Assembly: GCF_030272615.1 (NCBI RefSeq)
Contig: NC_081409.1
Coordinates: 527,926,291-527,990,290, forward strand
Origin: Cryptomeria japonica
Lineage: Eukaryota > Streptophyta > Pinopsida > Cupressales > Cupressaceae
Direction: 5' to 3'
DNA length: 64,000 nt
Below are positions 47,591 to 60,130 of this stretch, piece by piece. Each line of letters begins with the position of its first letter. Position 1 is the first letter of the stretch. Below the pieces are notes generated by a model, which had not been told where the DNA came from, made no database searches, and saw nothing but the letters and a program-made list of their open reading frames with translations. The position numbers and the translations under genes are program-made.

Positions 47591-48139
47591 GACCTGGCGG
47601 GTACAGCTGTCAAGAATAAATTGAGGCCCAGTGGCTTTCTCTCAGCAAATGAAAAAGTGACGAGTCAGCTCTGAAGATCACTAGACGCCATGTGTTCACA
47701 GTGAGTCAACGGGCCCACCCCTCCCGAAAGCCTTTTCAGACAGTTAAATGCCGATCAACTTAAAAGATGATTTGATGGCCCGCGCTATTTTGCAAGGGTA
47801 AGATGCTCATTCTTCATACCCCACGAAATAGCGAGAGTGAATGAGAGTCATCCATGTGTCATGATGGAGGACCTGGCGGGTACAACTATCAAGAGTTTTT
47901 TGGGGCCCCGTGGTTTTCTTTCGGCAAATGAAAGAGTGACAAGTCAGCTCCGAAGGTGACTGGACGCCAGGTGTTCACAGTCAATCAGCAGGCCCACCCC
48001 TCCCGAAAGCCTTTTCAGATGGTTAAATGTCGATCAATTTAAAAGATGATCTGACGGCCCGTGCTATTTCGCAAGGGTAAGATGCTTGTTCTTTATACCC
48101 CGTGAAATAGCGAGAGTGAATGAGAGCCGTCCACGTGTC
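47591..48139 (+). repeat. 279-bp tandem duplication in U3 (right LTR)
   Basis: The same two units as in the left LTR, so the duplication is older than this insertion. Hairpin arms are at 47783-47833 and 48062-48112. The arms CGCTATTT / AAATAGCG are kept in three of the four arm pairs or nearly so. Confidence 0.82.
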
Positions 48140-48793
48140 CGGCAACACGTGGTCTAAGAAGAAAGTTGTGGGCCCGCCAAGGTGGAACCGGCGGTATAAA
48201 AGAAAGACACGTGGCCAGCATTAAGTCAAATGCGAAGGAAATTTCAAGGCCAATGGTTGGGTGCCATGTGGTATCATATAGCCAATAGAGAAGCAGGACC
48301 CAGCATGGAGCCAAAGTTGTTGGTTAATCTAACGCTCGATCAAGTTTCTTTTGATCGGACGGTTGGCACTATTTTGTAAGACCAAGCTGCCCAATAGTTA
48401 TGCTTTGCGAAGTTGCGAAAGAGCAAAATGAAACAATTGCAGGAACGTTGTGACCCATTGGAGCAAAAAATACAAATTCTCGTATGAATTCAATTTTGAA
48501 GGGACGGCTGAAGCATGTGGAATCAATGTTGTAGTTAAGGCCCTGAGTACAATATTTGATTTCCTATCAACCGGGTGAAGATATCTTTTAAAGAATTTTG
48601 CAGAGGAGCGGATGCAGAGCTATTTTCTTTAGGTACAGAGCAAGTCAGTTCAGATGCCGAGAAAATTCCTTCAAGTCAAAATTAGGTTTTCTCGTATTCT
48701 TGTGTAGCAATTCCTGTGTTGTGTGTTTAAGATAAGATAATTGATTTGTTACAGGATTGTCTACGAGTGGTATTAATTTCTTATGTTTTCTAA

Positions 48794-51700
48794 ATGGCTC
48801 CTAAAAGGGAATTTTTTGGCAAAGTTAACTATTTAGAAAAGAGTGTTTGTGATGATTTTTTAGAACAGTTGACGTTGTCAACTAATCAGGCGTTAAAGGC
48901 AAAAGAATTAGTGCCCAAGGCTCCTCGTTTAAAGATAGGAGAAGGACTATATGACAAGGGTAACTGGTTGAGAGACCCACAGGCTGGATTGTCTGGGTTG
49001 GGATTGTTTAAGATTGGATTTGGAATGAGAAATTCTCTGGCCCCACAAAATAGTATTTGGGAATTAGATGTTGGGAAACTGGTAGTCCCAGGGGTATTTA
49101 TGGATATAGATCTGTTGACCCAAATTGCGCTCAATTATGATCCAGTCACAAGAAGCATTTAGGATATAAATGGGAAAACCCTTGTTGAGATTAATGCTAA
49201 AGAATTCAGGAAAGCTTTTTGGCTTAATGAGTTCACCAATTTTCTAGAACCTATAAATTTCACATCATTAGCCCAAATTTACGGTGCACAGAGGAGTCAT
49301 CTCAGGAACGGGCCTCTCAAGGAGTTTTTTGTGAAGATAGGAGGGTTAACAGTTGTAGGACCCAACACACAAGAGCCTTTTTCATTAAGTATGATCACCC
49401 TGAGGGCTAAAGGAATTTATTGGGCACTTTGCCAAGTTTTGGGAGAATATGCTGAAGCAAATATGCCAAATCATTACCTGTTAATGATTGCTCAGATTTT
49501 GAATCCTTCTCTTGCATTTACATTTGATTATGCCTCTTTCATTGCTGATGCTATTCATGCAGGGTTAACAAGAATCAAGAATGGAAAGGTGGATAGGCCT
49601 TTCGGATGGTACTCACTCCTGATGCATCTTTTTCTCTTCAAAGGTGGTGATTACTTTGCCAGTGGACTAGACCTTGTCAAGGAGAAAGAAGGAGAAAAAA
49701 TGTCGGTACAATTATGGAGTACTATGTTGTCATGGGATAGAGAGGATGCCAGTTTTTTGAAGTTTGATAAATATTTTGCATCCAAGATAAGGACTCTCCT
49801 CTGCTCTGAGAACCCAAGAATCCCCAAAGTTCTTCTGGAATTCATAAGACCAAAAGAATTCGCAGAGAACATAAAAATTGTTCATAACTGGGGTGACATT
49901 TACTTGTATCCAGTCTCAACAGTTTTCACAGTGTTTGGTTTCAGAGGCACCCCATTTTTGCTACCTTACCAGGTCCCTCTCAAAGTAGGAATTGTAGAGA
50001 TCCTTAGACAAATTGGTGGTTTACAAGAGGCAGAGTTGATAGGAAGGGGTAAAGGGACTATTTTCTCTGCAGCTACCATAGCCCACCAATTTGTAAAAAC
50101 AAAGGGAGGCTGGAATTGCTTTGAGGATTTCCTCAAGCCTTATCATTTGTCCATTGCAGTGTCCAAGTGTGCTAATCCAGAAGACTTCTTCAATGGTATG
50201 TTTAGAAAGAAGGCAGCATGCAGAGGTAGGCCTCATCAATTCCAGTTTCCTGAAGAGCTCATCAAAAATGAGTTTGATCTAGATGAGCAGGAGCTGAGGA
50301 AAGAGAAGTGGGTGGCTTATAAGAAAGCCTTGGATTTTGTGCATCATTTTGATGCCAGCTATGACCCATTGTCTAGCTTTTTCCCTCTGGAGGAGAAAAT
50401 AAAGATTTTAATTGTTTGCTTTGAAGATGTGATGCAGACCCTGAAGGAGAAGAGGGAAGTTGTAATCAAAAGCAACCCTGAAAAGGCGAGAATGATCTTA
50501 AGTAGGTCAGCTTCCAGCAAAGTAATCCCTCTCGGTGATTATACATTGCATAAGAAATCCAGTTATAGTGTACTGATGCCTACAACAGGGGAGCCCTCTA
50601 CCTCCAAAGGAAAGAGGAAGATACAAGATGTCATTGACATCCAATATAGCCCAAAGAAGCAAAGGGTGGGGAAAGAAGTACAATCAGATACACCTTTGTA
50701 TTCCCCATCCCAATCCCCTATCCATATAGGAAATGAGCAAGCAGCAGCTGAGCAACTCCTACAGTTAGGTAGTCTAGGGGAAATTGTCTACACTTATGAT
50801 GAAGTGGAGGAAGGAATGCCAGAAGAACCCATTGCTGCTGAAATGGATATCACTACCACTGAACTCAAAGGCCAGGAGTGGGATCTTGAGAAAAAGCAAT
50901 CAAGTAATGCCTTCTTACCTAATAACAATTTTGTCACATCAGAAGCATTTATGCAGTTTATATGGAAACAACACATAGATAAATATAATGCTAGATTTGA
51001 AAAGAGAAAGGCTGAGCAGCCCAATAAAGATCTAGCCCTGGTAGAAGAGGAAATAAAGCAAGAGATGATGGAAGAATTCAAAACCATCACCCTTGAGCAG
51101 AGAAGAGATATGGCAGCACAAGCTGGAGTGCTTATTTTACCCGAATGGGATATAGTAGATGCCCTGGTACTAGATGCAGTGAGAAAAGAGACTAAACCCA
51201 TGGAGGGGATTACTTTCAATAAGGACAATGCTGCACTTGTCATGTGGTCTCTCAAGAGAAATGAGAGTAAGAAAAGCAAAGACACCCCAGGGTCAAGTTA
51301 CCTTGGTGGGATGATGGTGAAGAGAGTGTAGAGTACAGGGGTAGTGGAAGCTGCTAGCACTGTGTTAGAGACTGCAAAATTTAGTGTTGCAGTAGCAGAG
51401 AAGGAAGCCAAAGAGAAAGAGACCCTCCAAGTCAAGTTGGAAATAGTTTTGAAGGCCTATAACAATGCCAAGGAGGAGGTAAGAGGTAAGGATAGCATCA
51501 TTGCCAAGTTGCAGAGCCAGTTGACTGGACAATACCATCAAGGTGAGTCTTCAACACTGATGATCTCCTCTTCTCCTGCAAGACCTCCACCTACTAGCCC
51601 TATCATTGAGTTTCCACCATCTCTAGCACCCTCTAGCTGTCAAATGGTTGAAATTACTCATCAAGAATTAGAAAACTGGAAACAGGCTCAAGCCTTATAT

Positions 51701-52435
51701 GCAAAGAAGTATGAGGAGAGAGTAAGGGCTACAATTTCCAATTTTGCAGATACAATAAATGCCTCATTGCTCTACAACAATGTAGGTAAAATTATGGATA
51801 TATGGAATGAGCTCAGGAGAGACAAGGCCATTTTGACACCTATTTTTGACAAATGGAGGCCTAGGGAGCAAGATTTAGAGTTTATGTGTGTATCCTGCGA
51901 TGAAGCAAGGGCCAATCCCATCATTAAATCCACTTCTGATGTCGCTAAAGTCTTAGTACAATTAGCAGCAGAAGTGGATAATGTTGATAGGAAGGTAAAT
52001 TTGTGCAAAAAGGAGTACACTGATCAAGTTTTTGAGTTGCTCCCAAGAGTTTTTGCTAGCCCGGATCAATTAAAGGACAAACAAATGTGGCTTAAGGAGA
52101 TAGAAGCTAAATTGTTAGCAAGAGTTAAAGGAATTATTGATTTAGATGATGCTTCTTTCTTTGTTTTGACAATACAAGAGATAGAGAAAATTAAGTCACA
52201 TTATGGTTTTCTTAATTCAGAAGTCAACAAAATGAGAAATTCTTGGAAAAGGTTGACTAAAACTAAGGATAAAGTGATTAATTTCTCATGGCCGACAGAA
52301 GAGGTGTATGATGAGTGGACAACTAAATATGCCACCCATGATCTGAAATAGTAGGAGAGTGCCCCTGAAAAGGTAGAAGAGGTTGCAACCGAACAACCTG
52401 TTGAAGAAACTGCAGAGGCCGAAAAGAGCTTGTAA
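48794..52435 (+). pseudogene. LTR-resident unknown ORF, 1213 codons (right LTR copy)
   Basis: Same start context (TTTTCTAAATGGCTCCTAAAA) and exactly the same length to the TAA at 52433-52435 as the left copy, with no indels. Stops are at 49160 (left copy CAG), 51329 (left copy CAG) and 52349 plus the next codon (left copy CAA TTG). None is shared with the left copy. Between the stops the frame stays open for 179, 671 and 335 codons. The residue plan is as for the left copy: globular N-terminal 600, basic clusters, acidic stretch, coiled coil, helical end. No known domain is recognised. Because both LTRs come from one template, the parent element must have had all 1213 codons open. Confidence 0.85.
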
Positions 52436-53378
52436 CTGCTTTTGTGAAAAGCTTGTAACCTCTTTATTTTGAAAGAAATGATTGTAACAAACTCTCCTCG
52501 AGAAGTCCGAAGCTTTGTGCATCCATGTTGTTATAAATGGATACCAGGACTAGAGGAAAAATGATCGCAAAGAATTGTAAGAAAACGCTGCAAAAATTTA
52601 TCTGAGCTTTTCTAAGTCTAATGGAGAATATTCAAAAACTTCTTGTAATATTTCTTGAACTAAATATCAATATATAGACCATCGGTTTTGAGTGAAGCTT
52701 TGTGTTGTCTTCAAGTGTGTTTACAATTTGTTTACTGTTTTCATTCTGAATACTCCAGGGTTGTTCTGTTTGAATGGAATTGCAAAGAAATTTTAGTATA
52801 AGTGTTCGTTAGCTTTTCTCTTTAGGAGGGAAATTAAAGATGTGGGGATCACTCATACCAGTAAACTCTTTGGAAGAGACTTTTAATTTTGATGATCATA
52901 GCTTAATTTGGAATGCATAAATTCTTGTAGGTGTCAGGCTTTTACAAGGATTAATAGAAACCAAGCCAACGGGACGCATAAAGATGTTTTGTTTGAGGAG
53001 TATTATCTGAGTTTAGATGACTCTGTGACCTTGGATAAGGCACTGGTATTGATTGAAGTTGTCTATTGTATGTTTTATTGATCGAAATGCTGAATTTAAG
53101 TATAATTTCCATTCTTTGTTTTCAGTTGATTTCAAGATGAATAGATCCACTGGTTTTCTGGACTGGTTTGTTGTGGGTTTATGTTTGAAAGTGTGAATTC
53201 AATTCACAAAGGTATACCCACCTGGGCGCTGAGTAAGTCCAAAGTGTAGAAGGTTCAATCAAACCTTGTCATATGTTGTCTTGAGAATTTCCTTATCTTT
53301 GATGTCTTTTCTGCACCGAGTTCAATCATATTATTTTAAGGATGTTAAAGGGAATTAGATTTTGAAGACAACAGGTGT

Positions 53379-54110
53379 GATGACTAGATGAAGGTTAGCT
53401 ATTGAAGAAGTATGTTTGATTTCTAAAGTTGAACCTAAAGATGTTGTTGAAGCTTGCAAAGATGAAAATTGGATGTAAGATATGGAAGAAGAATTAGACC
53501 AGATTGAAAAGAATAATACATGGGAGCTTGTGCCTAGACCTAAGAATAAGAATGTTATTGGTACTAAAAGGGTATTCAAGAACAAATTGAATAAAGCTAG
53601 TGAAGTTGTCTAAAATGAAGCTATATTGGATTGCAAAGGATATTCTTAGAAAGAAGGAATTGATTATGAAGAGACTTTTGCTCCAATGGCCAGAATTGAA
53701 GCTGTTAGACTGTTGCTTGCATATATTGCTTATAAAGATTTCAAGGTATATCAGATGGATGTCAAATCTACCTTTTTGAATGGTGATCTTGAGGAAGAAG
53801 TATACATTGAGCAACCTGATGGATTTTCATTGTCATATGATGGGGACATGGTATGCAAACTAAAGAAAGCTCTTTATGGATTGAAGCAAGCCCCTAGAGC
53901 CTGATATGCTAGACTAGATAAGTATTTATTGAAATTGGGATTTAATAAAGGGTTCCTAACAGTAATCTGTACTTTAAGATTGAGAATGATAACATCCTGA
54001 TTGTTGAACTCTATGTCGATGATACTATCTTTGGAGGTTTTGATGACTTGAGTATGAATTTTGTCAGTGATATACAAAAATAATTTGAGATGTCTATGAT
54101 TGGTGAGATG
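53379..54110 (+). pseudogene. Copia reverse transcriptase
   Basis: The Copia frame resumes after the giant element: CKDENWM, then [80 protein letters not shown] and [13 protein letters not shown]. These are the classical Copia RT blocks. The catalytic box is LYVDDTIFGG at about 54012, in a frame shifted by one base after about 53950. Stops at 53476, 53611, 53648 and 53902 disable it. Confidence 0.92.
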
Positions 54111-54970
54111 AAATTTTTCTTAAGTTTGTAGATTTCATGGACTGGAAAAGGTATATTTATATCTCAAACTAAGTATGTGAAGGAATTTCTAAAGAATTTT
54201 GGGTTAGATGAATCCAAATAGGTTGAAAATCCTATGGTGACTGGCTATAAATTGTTTAAGAATGATGAATCTCTAAAAGCTAATCAGAATTTGTACAAAT
54301 CTATGGTTGGTGGATTGCTATATCTTACTCAGACTAGAACAGGCATTATGCATGTTGTCTGTATGGCTGATAGATATCAAGTTGATTTGAAAGAGAGTCA
54401 TGTCACTACTATGAAGAGGATATTTAGATACTTGAAGGGGACTGTGGATTATGGTTTGTGGTATCCGAGGAATGAATATTTCATGCTATGTGATTACACT
54501 GATGCTAATTGGGTTGGTGATGTTGATGACCAGAAAAGCACTATTGGTGGACGATTCTTTTTGGGTAAGAAGCTAGTTTCATGGGCTAGTAAGAAACAAT
54601 ATTCAGTGTCCTTATCTACTGCTGAAGCTGAGTACATTGTTGCTACTAGTAATTGCACTCGGGTAGTTTGGATGAAGAAAATGTTTAAAGATATCAGAGT
54701 TATCTATGATGAGTCTACTGTCATATATTGTGATAATTCCAATGCTATTAACATGTCAAATAATCTGGTATAACATTCAAAGACTAAGCATGCGTCAATC
54801 AAATATCATTACTTGAGAGAGCAAGTTGGTGAAGAGAAGGTGAAGCTAGAGTGTGTATCTACAAAGGAACAAATAGCTGATATTTTTCACTAAGCCTTTC
54901 CTTGCAGATAGATTTGTCTATTTGAGAGATAAGTTAGGTGTATCTACCCCTCCTGTTGAGAAATAGATGC
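54111..54970 (+). pseudogene. Copia RT connection and RNase H
   Basis: A 179-codon stretch (54234-54773) carries LYKSMVGGLLYLTQTRTGIM and MKRIFRYLKGTVDYGLWY. The RNase H follows: CDYTDANWVGDVDDQKSTIGG (first Asp), WASKKQYSVSLSTAEAEYIVA (Glu) and VIYCDNSNAINMSNN (second Asp). Beyond a TAA at 54771 the end HSKTKHASIKYHYLREQV and KEQIADIF closes the domain. The key acidic residues are kept; stops and a frameshift near 54890 break the tail. Confidence 0.92.
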
Positions 54971-55257
54971 ATTAAGTTGCATCAATCTGGTGGACTTCAA
55001 AGCCTTATCTCTTTATCCGGATTGATGAGGTGGTGTTGCTCCTCTGGTGGAGTAGTTTGTTATCTTGGTTCTATGTCTAAGGGAGAGAGAGAATCATGAT
55101 TTGGTTTTCTATTTTATATCTTTGGCATTGATGTCAAAGGGAGAGAGAGATCATGTGAAAAAATGCTTTATATGTCTTGATCTTAGGGGGAGTTTTGTTG
55201 GTGATATCTTCTTTCTTTGCAATGATTATTTTTCACATTCATAGGTTTCCATCAATG
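54971..55257 (+). other. Copia 3' non-coding region
   Basis: No ORF. T/G-rich with two GGGAGAGAGAGA runs (about 55081-55093 and 55139-55150), purine runs that may be secondary polypurine tracts. Confidence 0.55.
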
Positions 55258-55271
55258 CCAAAGGGGGAGAT
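55258..55271 (+). other. Copia polypurine tract
   Basis: CAAAGGGGGAGAT directly before the LTR start TGTTGATC. Confidence 0.85.
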
Positions 55272-56517
55272 TGTTGATCATTATTGCTGCTAGGATATGT
55301 TGTTGTCATTGATGTCAACATATTCCCGTGATTTGGTCTGGCATGTTTGGGAAGATCTTATGATCCAGTTTTGCAGTTTTGTTTTGTTGATCATTGTTTT
55401 GCAGAGTTCAGTATTTCCTCCGGTATATTTTGATGTGATCTGATATTGTGCTACAATTTTGGGATATTTTTTGGGATGGTCTTGTGTATCTTTATTTCAG
55501 ATGGACCATGATTTGGTGCTCTGCAAGTTATCTTTCCTTGTGACAGTTGTTGATTGGTTGTGTTCTTGAGTTTTTCAGATGTTGACAAATGAAGATTTGA
55601 TAAGTGGTGTTGGCACAACTGTTTATGATGATTCTAACATGCTTGTTGGTGTTTCCTAGCCGTGTCCTATTTTTTTTGGTGATCCGAATTGATCATTGTG
55701 CAATTTTTTGACAATTTCTATGAACCAGTGATGATTTTTCGTGTTATGCGGTATTTTTTAGTGGTGTAGCATGTTGTGATTCATCTTGGTGTGATTTTCG
55801 GTGGAGTTGAGCATTTGGGAATTTAAATTAGGTCCATTTTATGTCATGTAAATCATTATATCAGTCTGATGGTCGATCTTTGTATTGTGTGATGTAATTT
55901 TATAATTGTGAGTTGAGGGTTTAGCTGACCTTGCTGTCAAGGTTGGTTATTTGTATATATAGGTGATATTGTCATGTAATTTAGGTGTGGTGGTTGTGTC
56001 TGCATTATTAGTGAGTGGTTTGTGTGTGAATAATTGATTCATCTTTTAGTGTTGTGATTGAGGAGAGATTGGTGTTGCTGAGCAGACAATTGTGCTTAAC
56101 CGGAACTATAATCATGCATTTGGAGATGCTATTCTTTCAGTTCATTTCTTCCGGATTGTTGTCCAAATCTTATTGTAAGTCAATGAGACTTCCCTAAGGG
56201 TTGTAGCCTTCTGGAGCATTATCTTTTGAGTAGTGAGCTCTAGGCAGTGTGCCTAAATGCATGTGCATTCCCCATTATAATATTTTCATATATTACTGCA
56301 AAGTATCATCTTATTGTGGGTAGGTTTCGACCATAGTTTTTCCCTTAACCAGGTTTTCCATGTCAAAATCTTGGTGTTGTGTGTTATGATTTCAATTTGC
56401 TTATCTTTTTTGTTAGTGCAGTTTATCATATTTGTTTTTGTGGTTAAGTTTATAGATCCGATGAAGGCTGATTCACCCCCCCTCCCTCTCAGTCTTCCTT
56501 CATTGTTTCTGCCAACA
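55272..56517 (+). repeat. Copia 3' LTR
   Basis: Matches 24170-25396 from TGTTGATCATTATTGC to CTGCCAACA. About nine differences in the first 83 aligned bases. After it, element A gag text (minus strand) starts at once. Confidence 0.88.
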
Positions 56518-57195
56518 TAGATATGTTTCATTGTGAGCGAATTCGATGCTCTTTATGCAAAACCCTCTGATGTGATCCTGTGGATCATTTTTCCCATCGT
56601 ATTTATCATATTTTGGGATCTCACAATGTTGTGGAAATGGTACCATGTTCAAACTCCTATCAAAAGGATATGGACAAATTTCTTCTAAATAATATCTCTT
56701 GGCACTTGTTTCATTTTGCATATCCTGAATTTGTTGTTGTAGAGTTTGTATTTGTTGAGTAAGATTTAAAAGAGGATCATCGACACGATTTCTCCTTGCA
56801 TCATTATGAGTTCTTGTGTCATCATGATTTCTTCTTGTATCATCATGATTCCTTCTTGTGTCATCATCAGTTCTTCGTGTGTCCTCATGAGTTCTTGTGT
56901 CACTATTAATTCTAGTGCCATCCTTCCTACGATTGAGAGTTTCCTCTTTTTGCTCATTATCATTGTGAGTGTCATTTAATCCTTCCTTTTGTCTTAAGTT
57001 GTTTATGTCAAAATCTTGGGGAAGTTTAGCATTAAATTTTGCTAACATTAGGAAGTATTTCTCTTTTTCGCCCTCCAATATTTTCTCCATGAATTTATCA
57101 AATTTAGGATCTTGTTGGATTTCTCTGATGTGTTGATCAGTTATCTCTTCTTCTATTTCATTTCCTTGTGCCATTCCCTCATGATCTTCTGCCAT
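56518..57195 (-). pseudogene. Element A: N-terminal half of gag
   Basis: The minus-strand frame starts at 57195 (MAEDHEGMAQGNEIEEE). It contains FDKFMEKILEGEKEKYFLML, then an Asp/Arg/Thr/His repeat (DTRRNHDDTRRNHDD, about 56870-56800) caused by tandem 18-21 bp copies, a Gln-rich helix QQIQTLQQQIQDMQ, and the gag core start NMVPFPQHCEIPKYDKYDGKNDP with HIRGFCIKSIEFAHNETYL. The YDG.ND...H...F pattern is typical of Gypsy gag. The frame runs open up to the Copia edge at 56518, and the gag core continues at 24124. Confidence 0.82.
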
Positions 57196-57969
57196 TTCAA
57201 GTGTTTCTATTTCTATTTCTTTTATTTTTCATCTCTGAGCCCTAGTTAAAATGGGCATACACATGTTTTGAATACTTTGCAAGGTTTTGATTTTCTATAA
57301 TGTGTCCCAATAAGTGATCAATTGTTGAGGTAAATAGGATAAATTGGTGTGACCACTTCTACTGAGCGATTGAGACAACCATGATCTTTGTTGCAAGGCC
57401 TACGTTCTCAAAGGTTCATTGTCAAACTTGTTTCTACGACTGCATAGATAATGACGATAGCTACGTAAGAATACATGATGTTTTAATAAGAGTTTGTGAT
57501 TGATGTAGATAAATCTTCTCTTTCTCAAGATCTCTTTCTAACTAAGCTTCCTCTTTTTCAGATGACACAAAATGGTCATTCAAGTATTTACGAGTTTGCA
57601 AGTTTTTCAATCCTAGTTTGGAGTGCAAATTTTTGCGATTTTGATATGAGCAAGTTCAATAGGAATGATATATCCTATGATAAAGAACTAGGTTAGTCTG
57701 ATCAAGCATTGTAGTTTCATGATAAAGGATGATAGATCCTGATGAGAAACTATGTTTGAGAGATCACTTTATCAGAGAAAATGTGATGATGCACTTTGAG
57801 ATGTTGGATATTGAACTTGTTAGAGATGAATACTTGAAAACCTTAGTGTGTCTAGTTTTGAATCTACTTGGACAAAAGTTAACCTAACTGAGTGCCTCAA
57901 GAAGATGACCTAATCTCTATGTTTATTTGTCTGAGAAATAGGTTGTTTTTGTTTTCTAATTTTGATGTA

Positions 57970-58810
57970 GTTTACCAGAAACATTGACAAAGTGACCAGA
58001 AACGTTGCTATACTGACCAAAAATATTTCTATATTAATTAGGAATGTTGTGAAACTGACTAGGAACTCTATTCTATAGACTAAAAATGCAAAAATATTGA
58101 CCAGAAATGCTGAGATAGGGCCCAAAAACACTATTCTTCAAATCAGGGACTCTAAAGTTCAAAGTAGTGATGTTTGGACTCAAAAAATGGTTGTTTTGAC
58201 TCAGAGATTTGATTTTCAGACTCAGGCAACTGATCTTTATATCTAGCAAGTGCGGACTTGGAGAGATAATGTTGAAACATGAGAAAGATGAAATTAAAAC
58301 CAAGAGAGATAGAGTTTAGAACCAAGAGAGCTGGCATTTGAACCAGAAGAGGTAAAGTTTAAACTAAGGGAGCTGACATTTGGACTGAAAGAGATACAGT
58401 TTGAACCAGGAACTCTAAATTTTAGACCAGGAACTCTAATGTTTAAACCAGGAACTCTGAAGCTTAAAATATTGATGTTGGAACTTAGACAATGGTTGCT
58501 TTGACTCCAAGAGTTGATGTGTAGGCTCAAACAACTGATGCTTAGACTTATAAAGATCAAACTTGGAGAGTTAATGTTGAAATATGAAAGAGCTAACATT
58601 CACAGCAAGAGAGTTGAAGTTTAGACCAAAGGAGCTGACGTTTGAACCAGAAGAGATAAAGTTTGGACTAGAAGAATTGACGTTTGAATCGAGAGAGCTA
58701 CTATTTGGACCAAGAGAGCTATTGTTTGGACCACGAGAGCTACTGTTTGGACCAAGAGAGCTATTGTTTGGACCAAGAGAGCTATTTTTTGGACCGAGAG
58801 AGCTAATTTG
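57970..58810. repeat. 21-bp minisatellite, block 1
   Basis: Degenerate units of exactly 21 bp, such as TGACCAGAAACGTTGCTATAC and GACCAGGAACTCTAATGTTTA; the last six units are close copies of GGACCAAGAGAGCTATTGTTT (58700-58800). Being a multiple of three, the units give seven-residue repeats in open frames on both strands (RELLFGP on plus, LLVQTIA on minus). The part 58140-58280 is more degenerate. Confidence 0.88.
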
Positions 58811-59904
58811 TTGTGAAACTTGAAAACTTGACAGTTTGAAGTTTGAGTTTGCAACTTTTGTTGAGTTTCAATGGATGATATCTTGACGTTATTGAAAAAC
58901 GTAGAAGCCAGATTGTCTTTGTCCCCAAAGGACACATAAAGCGTATGTTCAAGAAGCTTTAAAGAAAGCCCAAGTTTTCACAGGTTTTGAACAATTGAAA
59001 ACACACTAGTTAGTCTATCCTAAGGAAATTGGCTCCATTATTAGTTCTCAGCCCACATCTTGGTACCCTATCAACTCACATAGCCTTGTCACCCTCTAAA
59101 GGGTGCCCGTGGTTTTGCTTTTGTGAGAGCTAGTGGAGTCCCATTATTAGCCTAGCAATAAGGTCTCAAAAGGGGAGTTCACACATACGCTCAAGAGGGA
59201 CATATGGTGAGTGTCTTCGGAAGAGATTCTTCCCCCTCCCTACACTAAGAAGATAATAATGTTCGGAGGTAAACCGAGTAGCTTCTAATTTTAATTGGAA
59301 CTAGTAAGGGATCGGTTCGACACATCAGGGTATAAACTCAATTAAGAGGTCTCCCAGCCTTGAAAACCAAGGTTTGATATACCTGAAGGTATGGAGGAGA
59401 GTTATTCCCAAGCACTATTGTTGACTTGATTTTCATCAAATCACGTTTATTTTATAGTGGGTTGGAGTACTTGGTGTTTAGTTGTTCCCACTTGGGTCAT
59501 TCCCCTCTCACCAATCTTATGGGTTTTTTGAGAGGGCAGGCCCACTAAATATAAGCACTATTGAAAAGAAAAGATGAGTCTATCTCTCTGATCACCTAAG
59601 AAAGGTGAGATCATACTCGCCTATCATCAAAAACACATAAGACATGTTTGTTCGTTTCTATTGTAATTAGTCTATGTGCCTAATTTATCAAAAAACAAGT
59701 GCAAAATCCTGTGGATGCAAACAAAATTAGTAGTTTATATTGCATTCTTTGGCGGAAAAAGGGTTTGCAACTCCGGTCTTTTACAGTGAAATATGTACCT
59801 ACAAAATCAACAAACTGCAAATTAGCATCGAGAAAATGAGAGTCCAGATGTAGAAATGAGAAATGAAGAATATGACATTGAAATTATTAATGAAAAATTG
59901 AGAA

Positions 59905-60130
59905 TGCTATCAAATTAACCAAAAATGCTACTCTGTTGACCAAAAATGTTGCTCTGCACTCCAAAAATACTGTCAAAATGTCCTAGAACGGTGCCAAAAT
60001 GACCAAGAACGCTACCAAAATGACTAGGAACATTGCCAAAATGACCACGAATGCCTCAAAATAGACCAAAAACACTACAAAACAGACCAAGAACGCTAAG
60101 ACAGAGACTAAAAATGCTCAAGTATAGAAA
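59905..60130. repeat. 21-bp minisatellite, block 2
   Basis: About ten units of 21 bp with the same GACCAAGAACGCTA-like core as block 1 (for example TGACCAAGAACGCTACCAAAA). The two blocks are separated by about 1.1 kb. Confidence 0.85.

Larger units (their letters stand above)
29121..53373 (+). mobile_element. Giant Tat-like Gypsy element (24.25 kb) with ORF-bearing LTRs
   Basis: Target duplication GGTGT at 29116-29120 and 53374-53378, ends TGTT...AACA, and the Copia frame resumes on the far side. LTRs of 6.3 kb lie at 29121-35430 and 47041-53373, each with a long ORF. Internal order: Arg-type primer site (35486), gag 35554-37563, zinc knuckle and protease to 38525, solo LTR 38521-43025, RNase H, RT, RNase H, integrase to 46894. 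Without the solo LTR and one duplication it would be about 19.7 kb. In the first 300 bp of the LTR ORF the two LTRs differ at 11 sites, all transitions. No clear polypurine tract is seen before 47041. Confidence 0.9.
47041..53373 (+). repeat. 3' LTR of the giant element (6333 bp)
   Basis: It starts TATTATCACTG (TG probably changed to TA) and ends GAAGACAACA before the duplication GGTGT. It matches the left LTR throughout. The 279-bp U3 duplication is kept (GACCTGGCGG near 47591 and 47870). There is a 23-bp insertion just after the ORF stop (about 52436-52458). Confidence 0.88.
24170..56517 (+). mobile_element. Ty1/Copia element, plus strand, split by a giant Gypsy element
   Basis: Order: LTR 24170-25396, Met-initiator primer site, gag, protease, integrase (to 29115), interrupted by the giant element, then RT and RNase H (53374-54960), polypurine tract, LTR 55272-56517. 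The PR-IN-RT-RNH order defines Copia. It lies in gag of element A on the opposite strand. The flanks read GAGAT on the left and TAGAT on the right, so a clean 5-bp duplication is not proven. In the first 83 bp the two LTRs differ at about nine sites, more than the giant element's LTRs do, as expected for the host of the nested element. Confidence 0.85.

Noticed and set aside
58584-58935. Open frames with heptad repeats RELLFGP (plus) and LLVQTIA (minus)
   Set aside because: They follow from the 21-bp period of the minisatellite. Both strands are open alike and no start context or flanking gene supports a protein.
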